A stretch of 45,946 nucleotides of DNA from Lactonifactor sp. BIOML-A5 (GTDB taxonomy: Bacteria > Bacillota > Clostridia > Lachnospirales > Lachnospiraceae), in contig NZ_WKYV01000034.1 of the NCBI RefSeq assembly GCF_009677585.1, positions 1 to 45,946 of the forward strand. Reading direction: 5' to 3'. Positions 16,211 through 24,811 of this stretch are shown here, piece by piece; position 1 is the first letter of the stretch, and each line of letters opens with the position of its first letter. The translations under genes and the position numbers were made by a program. The notes under the pieces were generated by a model. It saw nothing but the letters and a program-made list of their open reading frames with translations. It was not told the DNA's origin and made no database searches.

Positions 16211-16270
16211 GAAAGGAGTGCATGACACTACCACTCTAATACATAAAAGTCATGCAATGTTAAAAGTATG
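16211..16270 (+). promoter_or_regulatory. Ribosome site separated from the PFK start by a hairpin
   Basis: A strong GAAAGGAG (16211-16218) lies 49 nt before the PFK ATG, too far to act directly. Immediately after it, TGCATGAC (16219-16226) pairs perfectly with GTCATGCA (16249-16256). Folding this hairpin would bring the ribosome site to about 11 nt from the ATG at 16268. Without the hairpin, the same ribosome site serves an ATG at 16222 that opens a 5-codon ORF (MTLPL, stop at 16237). The leader could therefore switch between two starts. Confidence 0.5.
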
Positions 16271-17494
16271 GGTAGCAAGAATTTAATCGTAGGCCAGTCT
16301 GGAGGACCTACTGCGGTTATCAACTGCAGTCTCTACGGCGTTGTTTCCGAAGCCTTCCGTCATGGTGACAAAATCGATCATGTATATGGTATGGTCAATG
16401 GCATCGAAGGTTTCTTAGCCGGTACAGTTCTGGATTTTGCAGAAGCGTTACCAGGCGAATCCTTAAAAGGTCTGACCACTACTCCTGGCGCATATCTTGG
16501 TTCCTGCAGATATAAACTGCCGGAAAGTCTGGAAGATCCTGTATATCCTGAGTTGTTCAAAAAGTTCGAAGAAATGAATATTGGATATGTATTCTATATC
16601 GGCGGAAATGATTCCATGGATACGGTGAGCAAGCTTTCCCGCTATGCCGCACAGATCGGAAGCGATATCCGGGTGATGGGTGAACCCAAGACTGTAGACA
16701 ACGACCTGGTGATGACAGATCACACCCCGGGATTCGGAAGTGCTGCAAAATATGTGGCATCAACAGTTCGCGAGATTGTAATTGACGCGAACGTTTATGA
16801 AAAGAAGTCCGTTACAATTGTAGAAATTATGGGCCGTCATGCAGGATGGCTGACAGCAGCCAGTGTACTTGCAAGGAAATTTGTAGGTGACAACCCTCTT
16901 CTGATTTATCTCCCCGAAGTTGCATTCGATGTAGATAGATTTTTAGCCAAAGTTGAGGAATGTCTGGAGAAGAATCCCAACGTTATCGTTTGTGTTTCCG
17001 AAGGAATCAACGATGGCAAAGGCACCTTTATCTGTGAGCTGGATAACAACGTTGGCGTTGATAGTTTCGGCCATAAGATGCTGGCGGGATGCGGCAAATA
17101 TCTGGAAAACTTAGTAAAAAACAAACTTGGCGTTAAGGCTCGTTCTGTAGAACTTAATGTCTGCCAGCGCTGCTCTTCTTCCATGATGTCAGGAACTGAC
17201 CAGAAAGAGGCAATAGGCGCCGGAGAATTTGGCGTACGCGCGGCATTAAAAGGTGAAACCGGTAAGATGATATCTTACGTGAGAAAAAGCGATCTTCCAT
17301 ACGCAATTGCATACGGACTGGAAGACGTGAATCAGATTTGTAATGAAGAAAAAACCGTACCTCTGTCATGGATTACCGATGACGGTTCAAACGTAAGCGA
17401 AGAGTTCGTTCGCTATGCCCTTCCGTTAGTGCAGGGCAGAGTTGAAGTTCCTGTTGGTACAGACGGACTTCCTGCTTTCGTTTCCCGCAAATAA
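16268..17494 (+). CDS. PPi-dependent 6-phosphofructokinase
   Basis: A 408-residue phosphofructokinase making fructose 1,6-bisphosphate, in the cytosol. Motifs in order are GGPTAVIN (12-19), GGNDS (112-116), PKTVDND (140-146) and MGRHAGW (188-194). Where ATP enzymes have Gly in GGDGS and PGTIDND, this protein has Asp115 and Lys141, the two residues that mark pyrophosphate-dependent enzymes. It is paired with fructose-bisphosphate aldolase 90 nt downstream in the same direction, so this is a core glycolytic/gluconeogenic step made reversible by PPi. The start has no adjacent ribosome site; see the leader hairpin. Confidence 0.88.
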   Translation: MGSKNLIVGQSGGPTAVINCSLYGVVSEAFRHGDKIDHVYGMVNGIEGFLAGTVLDFAEALPGESLKGLTTTPGAYLGSCRYKLPESLEDPVYPELFKKFEEMNIGYVFYIGGNDSMDTVSKLSRYAAQIGSDIRVMGEPKTVDNDLVMTDHTPGFGSAAKYVASTVREIVIDANVYEKKSVTIVEIMGRHAGWLTAASVLARKFVGDNPLLIYLPEVAFDVDRFLAKVEECLEKNPNVIVCVSEGINDGKGTFICELDNNVGVDSFGHKMLAGCGKYLENLVKNKLGVKARSVELNVCQRCSSSMMSGTDQKEAIGAGEFGVRAALKGETGKMISYVRKSDLPYAIAYGLEDVNQICNEEKTVPLSWITDDGSNVSEEFVRYALPLVQGRVEVPVGTDGLPAFVSRK

Positions 17495-17584
17495 GTATTT
17501 GTACAGATACGTTACCAAGCAGCTGACACATGGCAATTTGGCAGCTGCCTGATATAAATTTATTCAAAGAAAGGATGAATACCA

Positions 17585-18520
17585 ATGGCATTAGTAACCA
17601 CAACCGAAATGTTTAAAAAAGCCTACGAAGGAGGCTATGCAATCGGTGCATTTAACGTAAACAACATGGAAATCGTACAGGGTATCACAGAAGCAGCCGG
17701 AGAATTAAATTCTCCACTGATCCTTCAGGTATCCGCAGGCGCCAGAAAATATGCTAACCATACTTACCTTGTAAAATTAGTTGAAGCTGCTTTGATCGAG
17801 AATGATATTCCTATCGCTCTTCACTTAGATCACGGCGCAGACTTCGAAATCTGCAAATCCTGCATCGACGGCGGATTTACCTCCGTTATGATTGACGGTT
17901 CACATCACTCTTTTGAAGACAACATCGCTGTAACTAAGAAAGTTGTTGAATACGCACACTCAAAAGGTGTAGTAGTTGAAGGTGAACTTGGAAAATTAGC
18001 AGGCGTGGAAGATGATGTTAAAGTATCAGATGCAGATGCAGCTTATACACATCCGGACGAAGTAGAAGAATTCGTTTCCCGCACAGGCGTTGATTCCCTG
18101 GCAATCGCTATCGGAACAAGCCACGGTGCATTCAAATTCAAACCAGGCCAGAAACCAATGCTTCGTTTCGACATTCTGGAAGAGATCACAAAACGTCTTC
18201 CTAACTTCCCAATCGTACTTCACGGGGCATCCTCCGTATCACAGGAATACGTAAAAATCATCCAGGAGAACGGCGGAAACTTAGCAGACGCCATCGGTAT
18301 CCCGGAAGATATGCTTCGTCAGGCAGCACGCTCTGCAGTTTGTAAAATCAACATTGACTCAGACCTTCGCCTGGCAATGACAGCTGGTGTTCGTGAAGTA
18401 TTATGGAACAATCCTGCTGCATTCGATCCAAGAGAATACCTGAAAGTTGGACGCGCTAATGTTAAATCATTAGTAGCTCATAAGATTACCAATGTATTAG
18501 GAAGCGATAATAAAGCTTAA
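17585..18520 (+). CDS. fba: Class II fructose-bisphosphate aldolase
   Basis: A 311-residue zinc-dependent aldolase, interconverting fructose 1,6-bisphosphate and the two triose phosphates. Catalytic Asp82 and zinc ligand His83 sit in LHLDHGAD, with further ligands His180 (IGTSHGAF) and His213 (VLHGASS). GDP-type phosphate-binding residues follow. AAAGGATG lies 9 nt before the ATG. Codon use is strikingly regular (GTA, GAA, CGT, TTC), as expected of a highly expressed gene and unlike most neighbours. It follows the PPi-PFK gene and precedes a strong hairpin at 18531-18562. Confidence 0.96.
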   Translation: MALVTTTEMFKKAYEGGYAIGAFNVNNMEIVQGITEAAGELNSPLILQVSAGARKYANHTYLVKLVEAALIENDIPIALHLDHGADFEICKSCIDGGFTSVMIDGSHHSFEDNIAVTKKVVEYAHSKGVVVEGELGKLAGVEDDVKVSDADAAYTHPDEVEEFVSRTGVDSLAIAIGTSHGAFKFKPGQKPMLRFDILEEITKRLPNFPIVLHGASSVSQEYVKIIQENGGNLADAIGIPEDMLRQAARSAVCKINIDSDLRLAMTAGVREVLWNNPAAFDPREYLKVGRANVKSLVAHKITNVLGSDNKA

Positions 18521-18530
18521 TTTCCAAAAG

Positions 18531-18562
18531 GGGACGTGTTCTTTCTAAAAAGAACACGTCCC
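18531..18562 (-). terminator. 14-bp hairpin terminator between converging genes
   Basis: GGGACGTGTTCTTT (18531-18544) and its perfect complement (18549-18562) enclose a 4-nt loop. A TTTT run follows only on the minus strand, so it is a proper terminator for the TetR gene. It probably also stops or stabilises the aldolase transcript on the other side. Confidence 0.8.
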
Positions 18563-18582
18563 AAATTCATCTTGCCCTGTCC

Positions 18583-19203
18583 CTAATTCAGGATCTTCAT
18601 CATATTTTGATACAGAAATTCTTTTGTACTTTCCCTGTTTACATCCTCTATCTGTTCCTCATGCCCCAGGAAAATAAAGAAACTGATAAAGTTTGACACG
18701 AATATCATATACACATGAGTCCCTGGAATTTCTTTTCGGATACACCCTTCTTTTTTCCCCTGCTCTATAATCAAATTGAGAATGCTGTCCAGCAGTTGGC
18801 AGTTGCCTTTTTCTTTTATGAACTCCTGATGGAGTGAATTTTGAATTTCATAGGAATTACTGGTTATTTTGAAAAATTGAGTGGTGCTTCTCTTTCCAAA
18901 GCTGCTCTCCAGCCATTCAAATACCCCGTATATCTGCTCCTTCAGGGATTTTTTTACCAACAGGAGTTCGTATATCTGCCCCAGCTGCCGCTCCATATCA
19001 AACATAAGAGCTTCCACAATCATTTCCTCTTTGCTGCTGAAGTACTCATAAGCAGTTCCTTTGCCGATCCCTGCCCGGTTTGTGATATCTGCCACTTTCA
19101 TTCCATTGATATCTGCATCCTCCTCTATCAGGTCTATAACGGCCTGATAGAGAGATAACACTTTTTCGTTTCTATTTTTGCACGGACTCTGCGATTGCTT
19201 CAT
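18583..19203 (-). CDS. TetR-family repressor of the RND pump operon
   Basis: A 206-residue regulator with an N-terminal TetR helix-turn-helix (about residues 14-60; ADITNRAGIGKGTAYEYFSSKEEMI) and an all-helical ligand domain. ATG 19203 is chosen because AGGAGG lies 9 nt upstream; an earlier in-frame ATG (19233) overlaps that site. Its first 32 nt overlap the end of the RND gene, so it is co-transcribed and probably translationally coupled with the pump. An imperfect inverted repeat right after the operon promoter (23298-23313) is a good candidate for its own operator, giving autoregulation with pump induction by a substrate. Confidence 0.9.
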   Translation of the reverse strand: MKQSQSPCKNRNEKVLSLYQAVIDLIEEDADINGMKVADITNRAGIGKGTAYEYFSSKEEMIVEALMFDMERQLGQIYELLLVKKSLKEQIYGVFEWLESSFGKRSTTQFFKITSNSYEIQNSLHQEFIKEKGNCQLLDSILNLIIEQGKKEGCIRKEIPGTHVYMIFVSNFISFFIFLGHEEQIEDVNRESTKEFLYQNMMKILN

Positions 19204-22200
19204 TCCCCTCATCCTCCTGCAATCTTGCTTCATCTTTTTTATAATTTTTTCTGTTAAAAATTGAATAGATACATGGTACTACAAAGAGTGTCAGGAAAGT
19301 ACCGTAAAGCAGCCCTCCTATGGTAACAATTGCCATCGGCTGCACCATATCGCCGCCCATTCCCAGACCCATAGCCATTGTGGTCAGACCCAGGATTGTG
19401 GTCAGTGCAGTCATAACAATTGGACGAAGCCTGGATTTGCCTGCTGCAATAATGGCCTCTCTCTTGGGCATTCCTTCTTTTCTCAGCTGGTTAATATAGT
19501 CAACCAGCACAATACCATTATTCACTATGATGCCTGACAGCATGACAAATCCTATCATAGCAATAACGCTGATCTCTTTTCCTGTTACTAAAAGCCCCAG
19601 AAAGCCTCCGGTAAAGGCCAATGGTACCGTAAACATGATAATGAAGGGTGACAGGAGAGACTGGAACTGAGCCACCATAATCAGGTACATAAATACCAGA
19701 GCAAGAAGCAGCATGAGCATCAGTTGTTCCATGGCGTCATTTATGGTTTCATCCTCTCCTTTCATTTCCGCGGTATAGCCCTCCGGCAGCTCATAGTGTT
19801 CCAGGATTTCCTGAATTTCATCGCTGACCAGTCCGATGTTGTGGTCTCCGTCTATCTCCGCAGTGACAGACATATAACGGGACTGCCCATTTCTGGTAAT
19901 CGCCTGAGGACCAACGGCCTGCTGGAAATCTGCGATATCGCCGATCCGTATTTCTTCTTTCTCTCCCTCGTTGTTTGTCACGGATATTTTAATGTCTGCA
20001 ATATCTTCTCTTGTCAGCGTCTCATCCGTATCTTTTTCCAGGAACACATCATAATCCTTCGTGGGGGTAGAGAGGGTAGTTGCTGAAGATGGCTCCGCAA
20101 GCTTCGCATTAATAGCCTGGAATACTTGTGCCACTGTAAGCTTATGTTCCATGGCTCTCTCTTTGTTTACCACAACCCGGTATTCTGCATCGGTGTCTTC
20201 CATACCGTCCGAAATATTCTGCAATCCCTTTACGTTTTCTATTTTGTCTGCCAGCCCTGTGGCCAGAGTCTGAAGGGTATCCAGTTCCTTTCCCTTGATC
20301 TGGATATTAATCCCCGAGCCCCCCATAGCACTCATATCCATGGATGAGGTGGTAACCGCCACTTCCCCATCGATCCCCTTAGTGCGCTTCAGAATTTCCT
20401 TCTCCAACTGATTACTGTCCAGCTTCTTATCCTCTTTCAGAATAAGATAAATCTGTACAGAGTTATCGGAACTGCCTAATGACATGGAGGAGCCCCCTGC
20501 CATAGCACCTATCGTTTCTATATCATCAATATCCTGAATCTTATGGATTACCTCATCCGCTATCCTGGTAGTATCCTCAAAAGAAGTTCCCTTTTCAGTT
20601 GTAACAGTAAGTGATGCCTCTGTACTCTCCATCTCCGGCATAAAAGATGTCCCCTGCCGGATTTCCAAAACCATACTTCCGGCAAACATAAGCACTGCCA
20701 GAAGCAGAACAATGGCTTTGTGAGACAATGCCCAGTCCATGAGCAGACCATAGGCATCCCTGACCTTATCCAGCTTTTTAGAAGGTTTTATCACAGTCTT
20801 CCTCAGCAGCCCTGCAGACATCATAGGTACAAGCGTCAGCGCAACCACCAGACTGGCAGCAAGAGAATATGCAATGGTAAGACCCATATCCACAAACAGC
20901 TGTCGGGTAATTCCTTCTGTAAATACAATAGGAGCAAATACACAGACAGTAGTAAGGGTAGATGCCGTAATGGCACCGGCCACCTCTTTCGCCCCCTCAA
21001 TGGCTGCCTTCTTTCCCGGAACCCCTTCACTCCGCATACGGTAGATATTTTCGATTACTACTATAGAATTGTCTACCAGCATACCTATTCCAAGGGCCAA
21101 TCCCGACAGTGAGATAACATTCAGCGTTACACCGCTGAAATACATCAGTACCACCGCAGTGACAACACTGATAGGGATAGAGCAGGCAATTACTAACGTA
21201 GGACGTATATTCCTCAGGAAAAGGAAAAGAATTAGAATTGCCAGAATTCCCCCGTATATCATATTCTGCAGGACAGAATCCACTACCATATCAATATATA
21301 CACCCTGATCCATCAAAACAGTAACTTCCAAATCCTCATTTTCTGACTTTAGCTGTTCAAATTTGTCCAGAATACGGTCTGTGACATCCCCGGTAGAGTA
21401 CTCAGTCTGTTTCTCCACAGAAAGCATAACGCCCGGCTGTCCGTTAATCTTCGCATAGACTTCGGAGGAATTATCTGTCACCGCCACGTCGGCTACATCT
21501 GACAGGTGTATAGGTTTTAGTCCGTCCATCCCCATATCCAGAATCACCAGATCCTCCAGTTCTTCCAGATTTTCAAATTTGTCGCCAACCCGCACCAGAT
21601 AGCTGATGCCGTCTTCCATCACATACCCTGCAGGCATGGCAAAGTTCTCCCCTGCCAGAATTCCCTTCAGCATATCCAGGGTAAGGATATCGTTCAGATC
21701 ACTGCCCTCCATCGCACTCTCTTTGGCATCATCCAGCTGCTCTTTTCCTGCGTCCAGCTGGGTTTGAGCCTGATCGAGCTGGCTGGTGCCGGCATCTATT
21801 TTAGATGCAGCCACACTCATATCAATGGTTGCAATAATTTTCTGCGTGTTTAAAGCCGCCAGGGCATCGCTGGCCTGCACCTTGCCTGCCTCCACCTGAG
21901 TCTTGGCATTTTCCATCTCCTGCTGCTGCACCTTCAGCTGAGCGCGTGCATCATGCAGCTTTGCTTTGGCCGTGCGAATCTCGTCCCCTGTCTTTCCAAG
22001 GGCTTCCAGCTGCTGATCCATGGAAGCTTTTGCTGCCTCCCCGTCAGAAACATTCAGCTGCTTAAGTATCGCCTCCAGCTGTTCCTCCAGCTGATTCCGG
22101 CTCTTTTCTGCCTCTTCTATCTGTTTTTGGAGTTGCTCAATCCTTTTCTGAATAGAACTTGTATCGTCCCCGGCAGACGCTTCCGTCATGTCCTCTGCCC

Positions 22201-23254
22201 CCGAAGCCACATCCGCTGCCTGAGCCCCGGCAGTCAGCTGTTCCTGCAATTCCTCCAGTTCCTTATACATCTGCTGCAGCTGTGCATTATAGCCCTCAAT
22301 CCCCTGCATAAGGCCTTCCAGACTGGCTTTCAGCTGCATAAGCTGCTCATAAGCTTTATCCGTCTCCGCAGCAGTTTTATCTAAAGCCTCCTCCGCCGCG
22401 TCCAGCTCAGCTTCCTTGCTGTTAAGTGCCTGAATCACCGGCAGAAAAAGATCCAGCTGTGTCTCCCCTTTTGTAAGTTCTCCCTGGGCGCTGTGAAGCT
22501 TTGCCTCACCCTCTCCCATCTGAGATGCCAGTTCATCTTTCCCTGCATCTAACTGATCTTTCCCCTTCTCTAGCTCTTCTTTTCCGGAGTCCAGCTTATC
22601 CTGGGCCTCCTGCAGTTCATCTTCCTTTTCCATGAAGGTTCCGTTAATGGCATCCCTGACCTTCTGGTTTGTCTCATCAACCTTATCCTGCCGGAGGGTC
22701 ACCTGAACCTTCTGCTGGATTCCTCCGGTAGTACTTACACTGGCTACCCCCTCCAGGCTTTCGATTTCCGAGCTGAAGGTGTCATTTACATAGTCACTGA
22801 TCTCCCCGCTGTCCATTCCTTTGACATCAACAGCGGCAACCATAACCGGAAGCATATCCGGATTCAGTTTCATAATGATAGGTTTACCGATAGAATCATC
22901 CCAATAAGATCCAATCTGGTCTAATTTCTCCCTCATCTCAATGGTTACCGAGTCCATATTGGTACTCTCATTAAACTCCAGTATAACCATTGACATATTT
23001 TCACTGGAACTGGAACTTACATTTTTTATGTTTCCAACGGTAGCCATGGATTGCTCCACCGGCTTTGTAACCACCTCTTCAACCGTCTCCGGATTCGCCC
23101 CGGGATATGTAGTTAACACCACTGCATAGGGCAGGTTCATACTTGGCAGTAAGTCCGTACTCATTTTTGTAAAAGATACGATCCCAAGGATAATCACCAG
23201 TACCACGGCAACCACAACGGTATAGGGTCTTTTCACACTATAGCGCGATAACAT
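19172..23254 (-). CDS. RND efflux transporter with large coiled-coil insertion
   Basis: A 1360-residue membrane protein, about 300 longer than ordinary HAE/AcrB-type RND pumps. The RND core is clear: first helix at 11-29, the TDLLPSMN/YPGANPETVEE opening, a second half after about residue 830, and the late GIIVNNGIVLVDYIN and TALTTILGL motifs. Residues about 205-525 form an insertion made largely of heptad-like repeats (DKLDSGKEELEKGKDQLDAGK and similar), predicted to be long paired helices. By comparison with AcrB the insertion lies near the docking-domain loop after a VRDAINGTF segment, facing away from the membrane. AGGAGG lies 6 nt before the ATG. No adaptor gene is present nearby. Confidence 0.93.
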   Translation of the reverse strand: MLSRYSVKRPYTVVVAVVLVIILGIVSFTKMSTDLLPSMNLPYAVVLTTYPGANPETVEEVVTKPVEQSMATVGNIKNVSSSSSENMSMVILEFNESTNMDSVTIEMREKLDQIGSYWDDSIGKPIIMKLNPDMLPVMVAAVDVKGMDSGEISDYVNDTFSSEIESLEGVASVSTTGGIQQKVQVTLRQDKVDETNQKVRDAINGTFMEKEDELQEAQDKLDSGKEELEKGKDQLDAGKDELASQMGEGEAKLHSAQGELTKGETQLDLFLPVIQALNSKEAELDAAEEALDKTAAETDKAYEQLMQLKASLEGLMQGIEGYNAQLQQMYKELEELQEQLTAGAQAADVASGAEDMTEASAGDDTSSIQKRIEQLQKQIEEAEKSRNQLEEQLEAILKQLNVSDGEAAKASMDQQLEALGKTGDEIRTAKAKLHDARAQLKVQQQEMENAKTQVEAGKVQASDALAALNTQKIIATIDMSVAASKIDAGTSQLDQAQTQLDAGKEQLDDAKESAMEGSDLNDILTLDMLKGILAGENFAMPAGYVMEDGISYLVRVGDKFENLEELEDLVILDMGMDGLKPIHLSDVADVAVTDNSSEVYAKINGQPGVMLSVEKQTEYSTGDVTDRILDKFEQLKSENEDLEVTVLMDQGVYIDMVVDSVLQNMIYGGILAILILFLFLRNIRPTLVIACSIPISVVTAVVLMYFSGVTLNVISLSGLALGIGMLVDNSIVVIENIYRMRSEGVPGKKAAIEGAKEVAGAITASTLTTVCVFAPIVFTEGITRQLFVDMGLTIAYSLAASLVVALTLVPMMSAGLLRKTVIKPSKKLDKVRDAYGLLMDWALSHKAIVLLLAVLMFAGSMVLEIRQGTSFMPEMESTEASLTVTTEKGTSFEDTTRIADEVIHKIQDIDDIETIGAMAGGSSMSLGSSDNSVQIYLILKEDKKLDSNQLEKEILKRTKGIDGEVAVTTSSMDMSAMGGSGINIQIKGKELDTLQTLATGLADKIENVKGLQNISDGMEDTDAEYRVVVNKERAMEHKLTVAQVFQAINAKLAEPSSATTLSTPTKDYDVFLEKDTDETLTREDIADIKISVTNNEGEKEEIRIGDIADFQQAVGPQAITRNGQSRYMSVTAEIDGDHNIGLVSDEIQEILEHYELPEGYTAEMKGEDETINDAMEQLMLMLLLALVFMYLIMVAQFQSLLSPFIIMFTVPLAFTGGFLGLLVTGKEISVIAMIGFVMLSGIIVNNGIVLVDYINQLRKEGMPKREAIIAAGKSRLRPIVMTALTTILGLTTMAMGLGMGGDMVQPMAIVTIGGLLYGTFLTLFVVPCIYSIFNRKNYKKDEARLQEDEGNEAIAESVQK

Positions 23255-23297
23255 ATTTTTCCTCCTGCTGCTTTATTCTAACATCTGTCAAACCTTC

Positions 23298-23313
23298 GAC
23301 CGACCAGCCGGTC
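23298..23313. promoter_or_regulatory. Candidate TetR operator of the RND operon
   Basis: GACCGAC (23298-23304) and GCCGGTC (23307-23313) form a 16-bp inverted repeat with one mismatch. It starts a few bases after the predicted transcription start, a position from which a bound repressor would block initiation. Confidence 0.65.
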
Positions 23314-23323
23314 AATGATTAAA

Positions 23324-23352
23324 AGTATACTCGCATCTAGTGTGTCTGTCAA
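23324..23352 (-). promoter_or_regulatory. Promoter of the RND-TetR operon
   Basis: On the minus strand TTGACA (23347-23352) and TATACT (23324-23329) are separated by 17 nt. This is a near-consensus promoter, as is usual when control is by repression. Confidence 0.85.
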
Positions 23353-23402
23353 TGAATGATACCTACGTTTTTTCAATAAGCTCCCACAGTTTCACCGGCC
23401 AC

Positions 23403-23446
23403 AAAAAAAGCTGGGGCTGACATATCTGTGTCCTGTCAGCTCCAGC
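23403..23446 (-). terminator. Rho-independent terminator after folC
   Basis: On the minus strand GGCTGGAGCTGACA and TGTCAGCCCCAGCT pair with few mismatches around an 11-16 nt loop, followed by TTTTTTT. It is the end of the six-gene operon that starts near 30075. Confidence 0.85.
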
Positions 23447-23454
23447 CTGTCTCT

Positions 23455-24765
23455 CTATTCGTATTCCACCGCCTCCACGGCCCGCACAACTGAGCCCAGG
23501 AAAGAAAGAGACCCAAACGCAACTATAACGTCATCCTTTTCTGCTCTCTGAAAGCTTTCCCGCACAGCTTTCCTGATACTGCTCATGGCCTCCACCTTTG
23601 GATTATATTTCCGTACTAATTCAGCCAGTTCTTCAGCCGGAAGCGCCCGGGGATTGCCGGGTGTCTGAATGGTAATAATATCATCTGCCAGTGAAGCGGT
23701 TCTCTTAATTACCTTCTCACACTCTTTGTCCTCAAACATACCCATAATAAAATGCATTCTCTTTTCCGGGAAATACATAGTAAGGGATTCTCTTAAGGTC
23801 CTGGCCGCGTCCTCATTGTGAGCTCCGTCGATAACAACGATAGGATCTTTCTGAAGAATGGTAAATCTGCCTCTCCAATGGGTTGTCATCATCCCTTCCC
23901 GTATCTTCTCCTCCGAGATCGCATAGCCCAGATCCCGCAGGGCATCTACTGTCTCCAGCGCTACAATGGCATTTTCGATCTGATAACTGCCCGCCAGACG
24001 TATTACCATATCCTCATAAACCCGTTCCCTGCATCTGTATGAAAATATCTGTTCTTCATATCCTGACGTTACCCCATAGGCATTCTCTTTTTTTGCCGTT
24101 CTAAGGGTGCAGTTTTCTTTTCTGCACTTTTCTTCAATGACCCTCATTGCATCCGGCTGCTGCCAGTCAGTTACCACAACAGTGCCCGGCTTAATGATAC
24201 CGGCCTTATTCTCTGCAATCTCTGCAAGGGTATCTCCCAGAAATGCCATATGATCCATACTGATGGATGTCATAACTTCCACCAATGTTGTCTGTATCAC
24301 ATTTGTGGCATCTTCCAGGCCGCCCAATCCAACCTCAAGAACCACAAAGTCACATTCCATCTCCTTAAAATATAAAAATGCCAGGGCCGTCTCTATTTCA
24401 AATGGTGTCGGGTGGGGACGTCCTTCTCCTGTCATCCCCTCAATTGCCCCTGCGATCTCTGTTACCAGACGGGCCAGCGCCTCTCTGGTAATATACTCCT
24501 CATTTACCTGGATTCTTTCCCTGTACTTAAAAAGCGTGGGTGATATGTATCTTCCCACCTTATACCCCGCACAGGTCAGCACAGTGGAAACATAGGCCAA
24601 GACCGAGCCCTTACCGTTCGTGCCTGCTATGTGTACATATTTGCAGGCGTTCTCAGGGTTATTCAGCCGTCTTAATAATTCCCTGATATTATCCAGGCCC
24701 AGTACGCTACCGTACTTATTGGCATCCTCCAGATACTGTCTTGCTTCCCGATAGTTCATATTCAT
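23455..24765 (-). CDS. folC: Folylpolyglutamate synthase / dihydrofolate synthase (FolC)
   Basis: A 436-residue Mur-ligase-type enzyme that adds glutamate to (dihydro)folate or dihydropteroate with ATP. The P-loop HIAGTNGKGSV is at about 45-55; the ISPTLFKYRERIQVN segment (substrate loop), the SMDHMAFLGDTLAEIAENKAGIIK motif and the C-terminal DGAHNEDA follow in the family order. Length is standard. It lies 46 nt after the Uup-type ABC-F gene and is the last gene of the operon, directly before the terminator. Whether it has both activities cannot be told from sequence. Confidence 0.95.
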   Translation of the reverse strand: MNMNYREARQYLEDANKYGSVLGLDNIRELLRRLNNPENACKYVHIAGTNGKGSVLAYVSTVLTCAGYKVGRYISPTLFKYRERIQVNEEYITREALARLVTEIAGAIEGMTGEGRPHPTPFEIETALAFLYFKEMECDFVVLEVGLGGLEDATNVIQTTLVEVMTSISMDHMAFLGDTLAEIAENKAGIIKPGTVVVTDWQQPDAMRVIEEKCRKENCTLRTAKKENAYGVTSGYEEQIFSYRCRERVYEDMVIRLAGSYQIENAIVALETVDALRDLGYAISEEKIREGMMTTHWRGRFTILQKDPIVVIDGAHNEDAARTLRESLTMYFPEKRMHFIMGMFEDKECEKVIKRTASLADDIITIQTPGNPRALPAEELAELVRKYNPKVEAMSSIRKAVRESFQRAEKDDVIVAFGSLSFLGSVVRAVEAVEYE

Positions 24766-24811
24766 ACCCTCTTCCTCAATTTATTGTGCTGTTTCTTGTT
24801 TCCTGCGGGTT

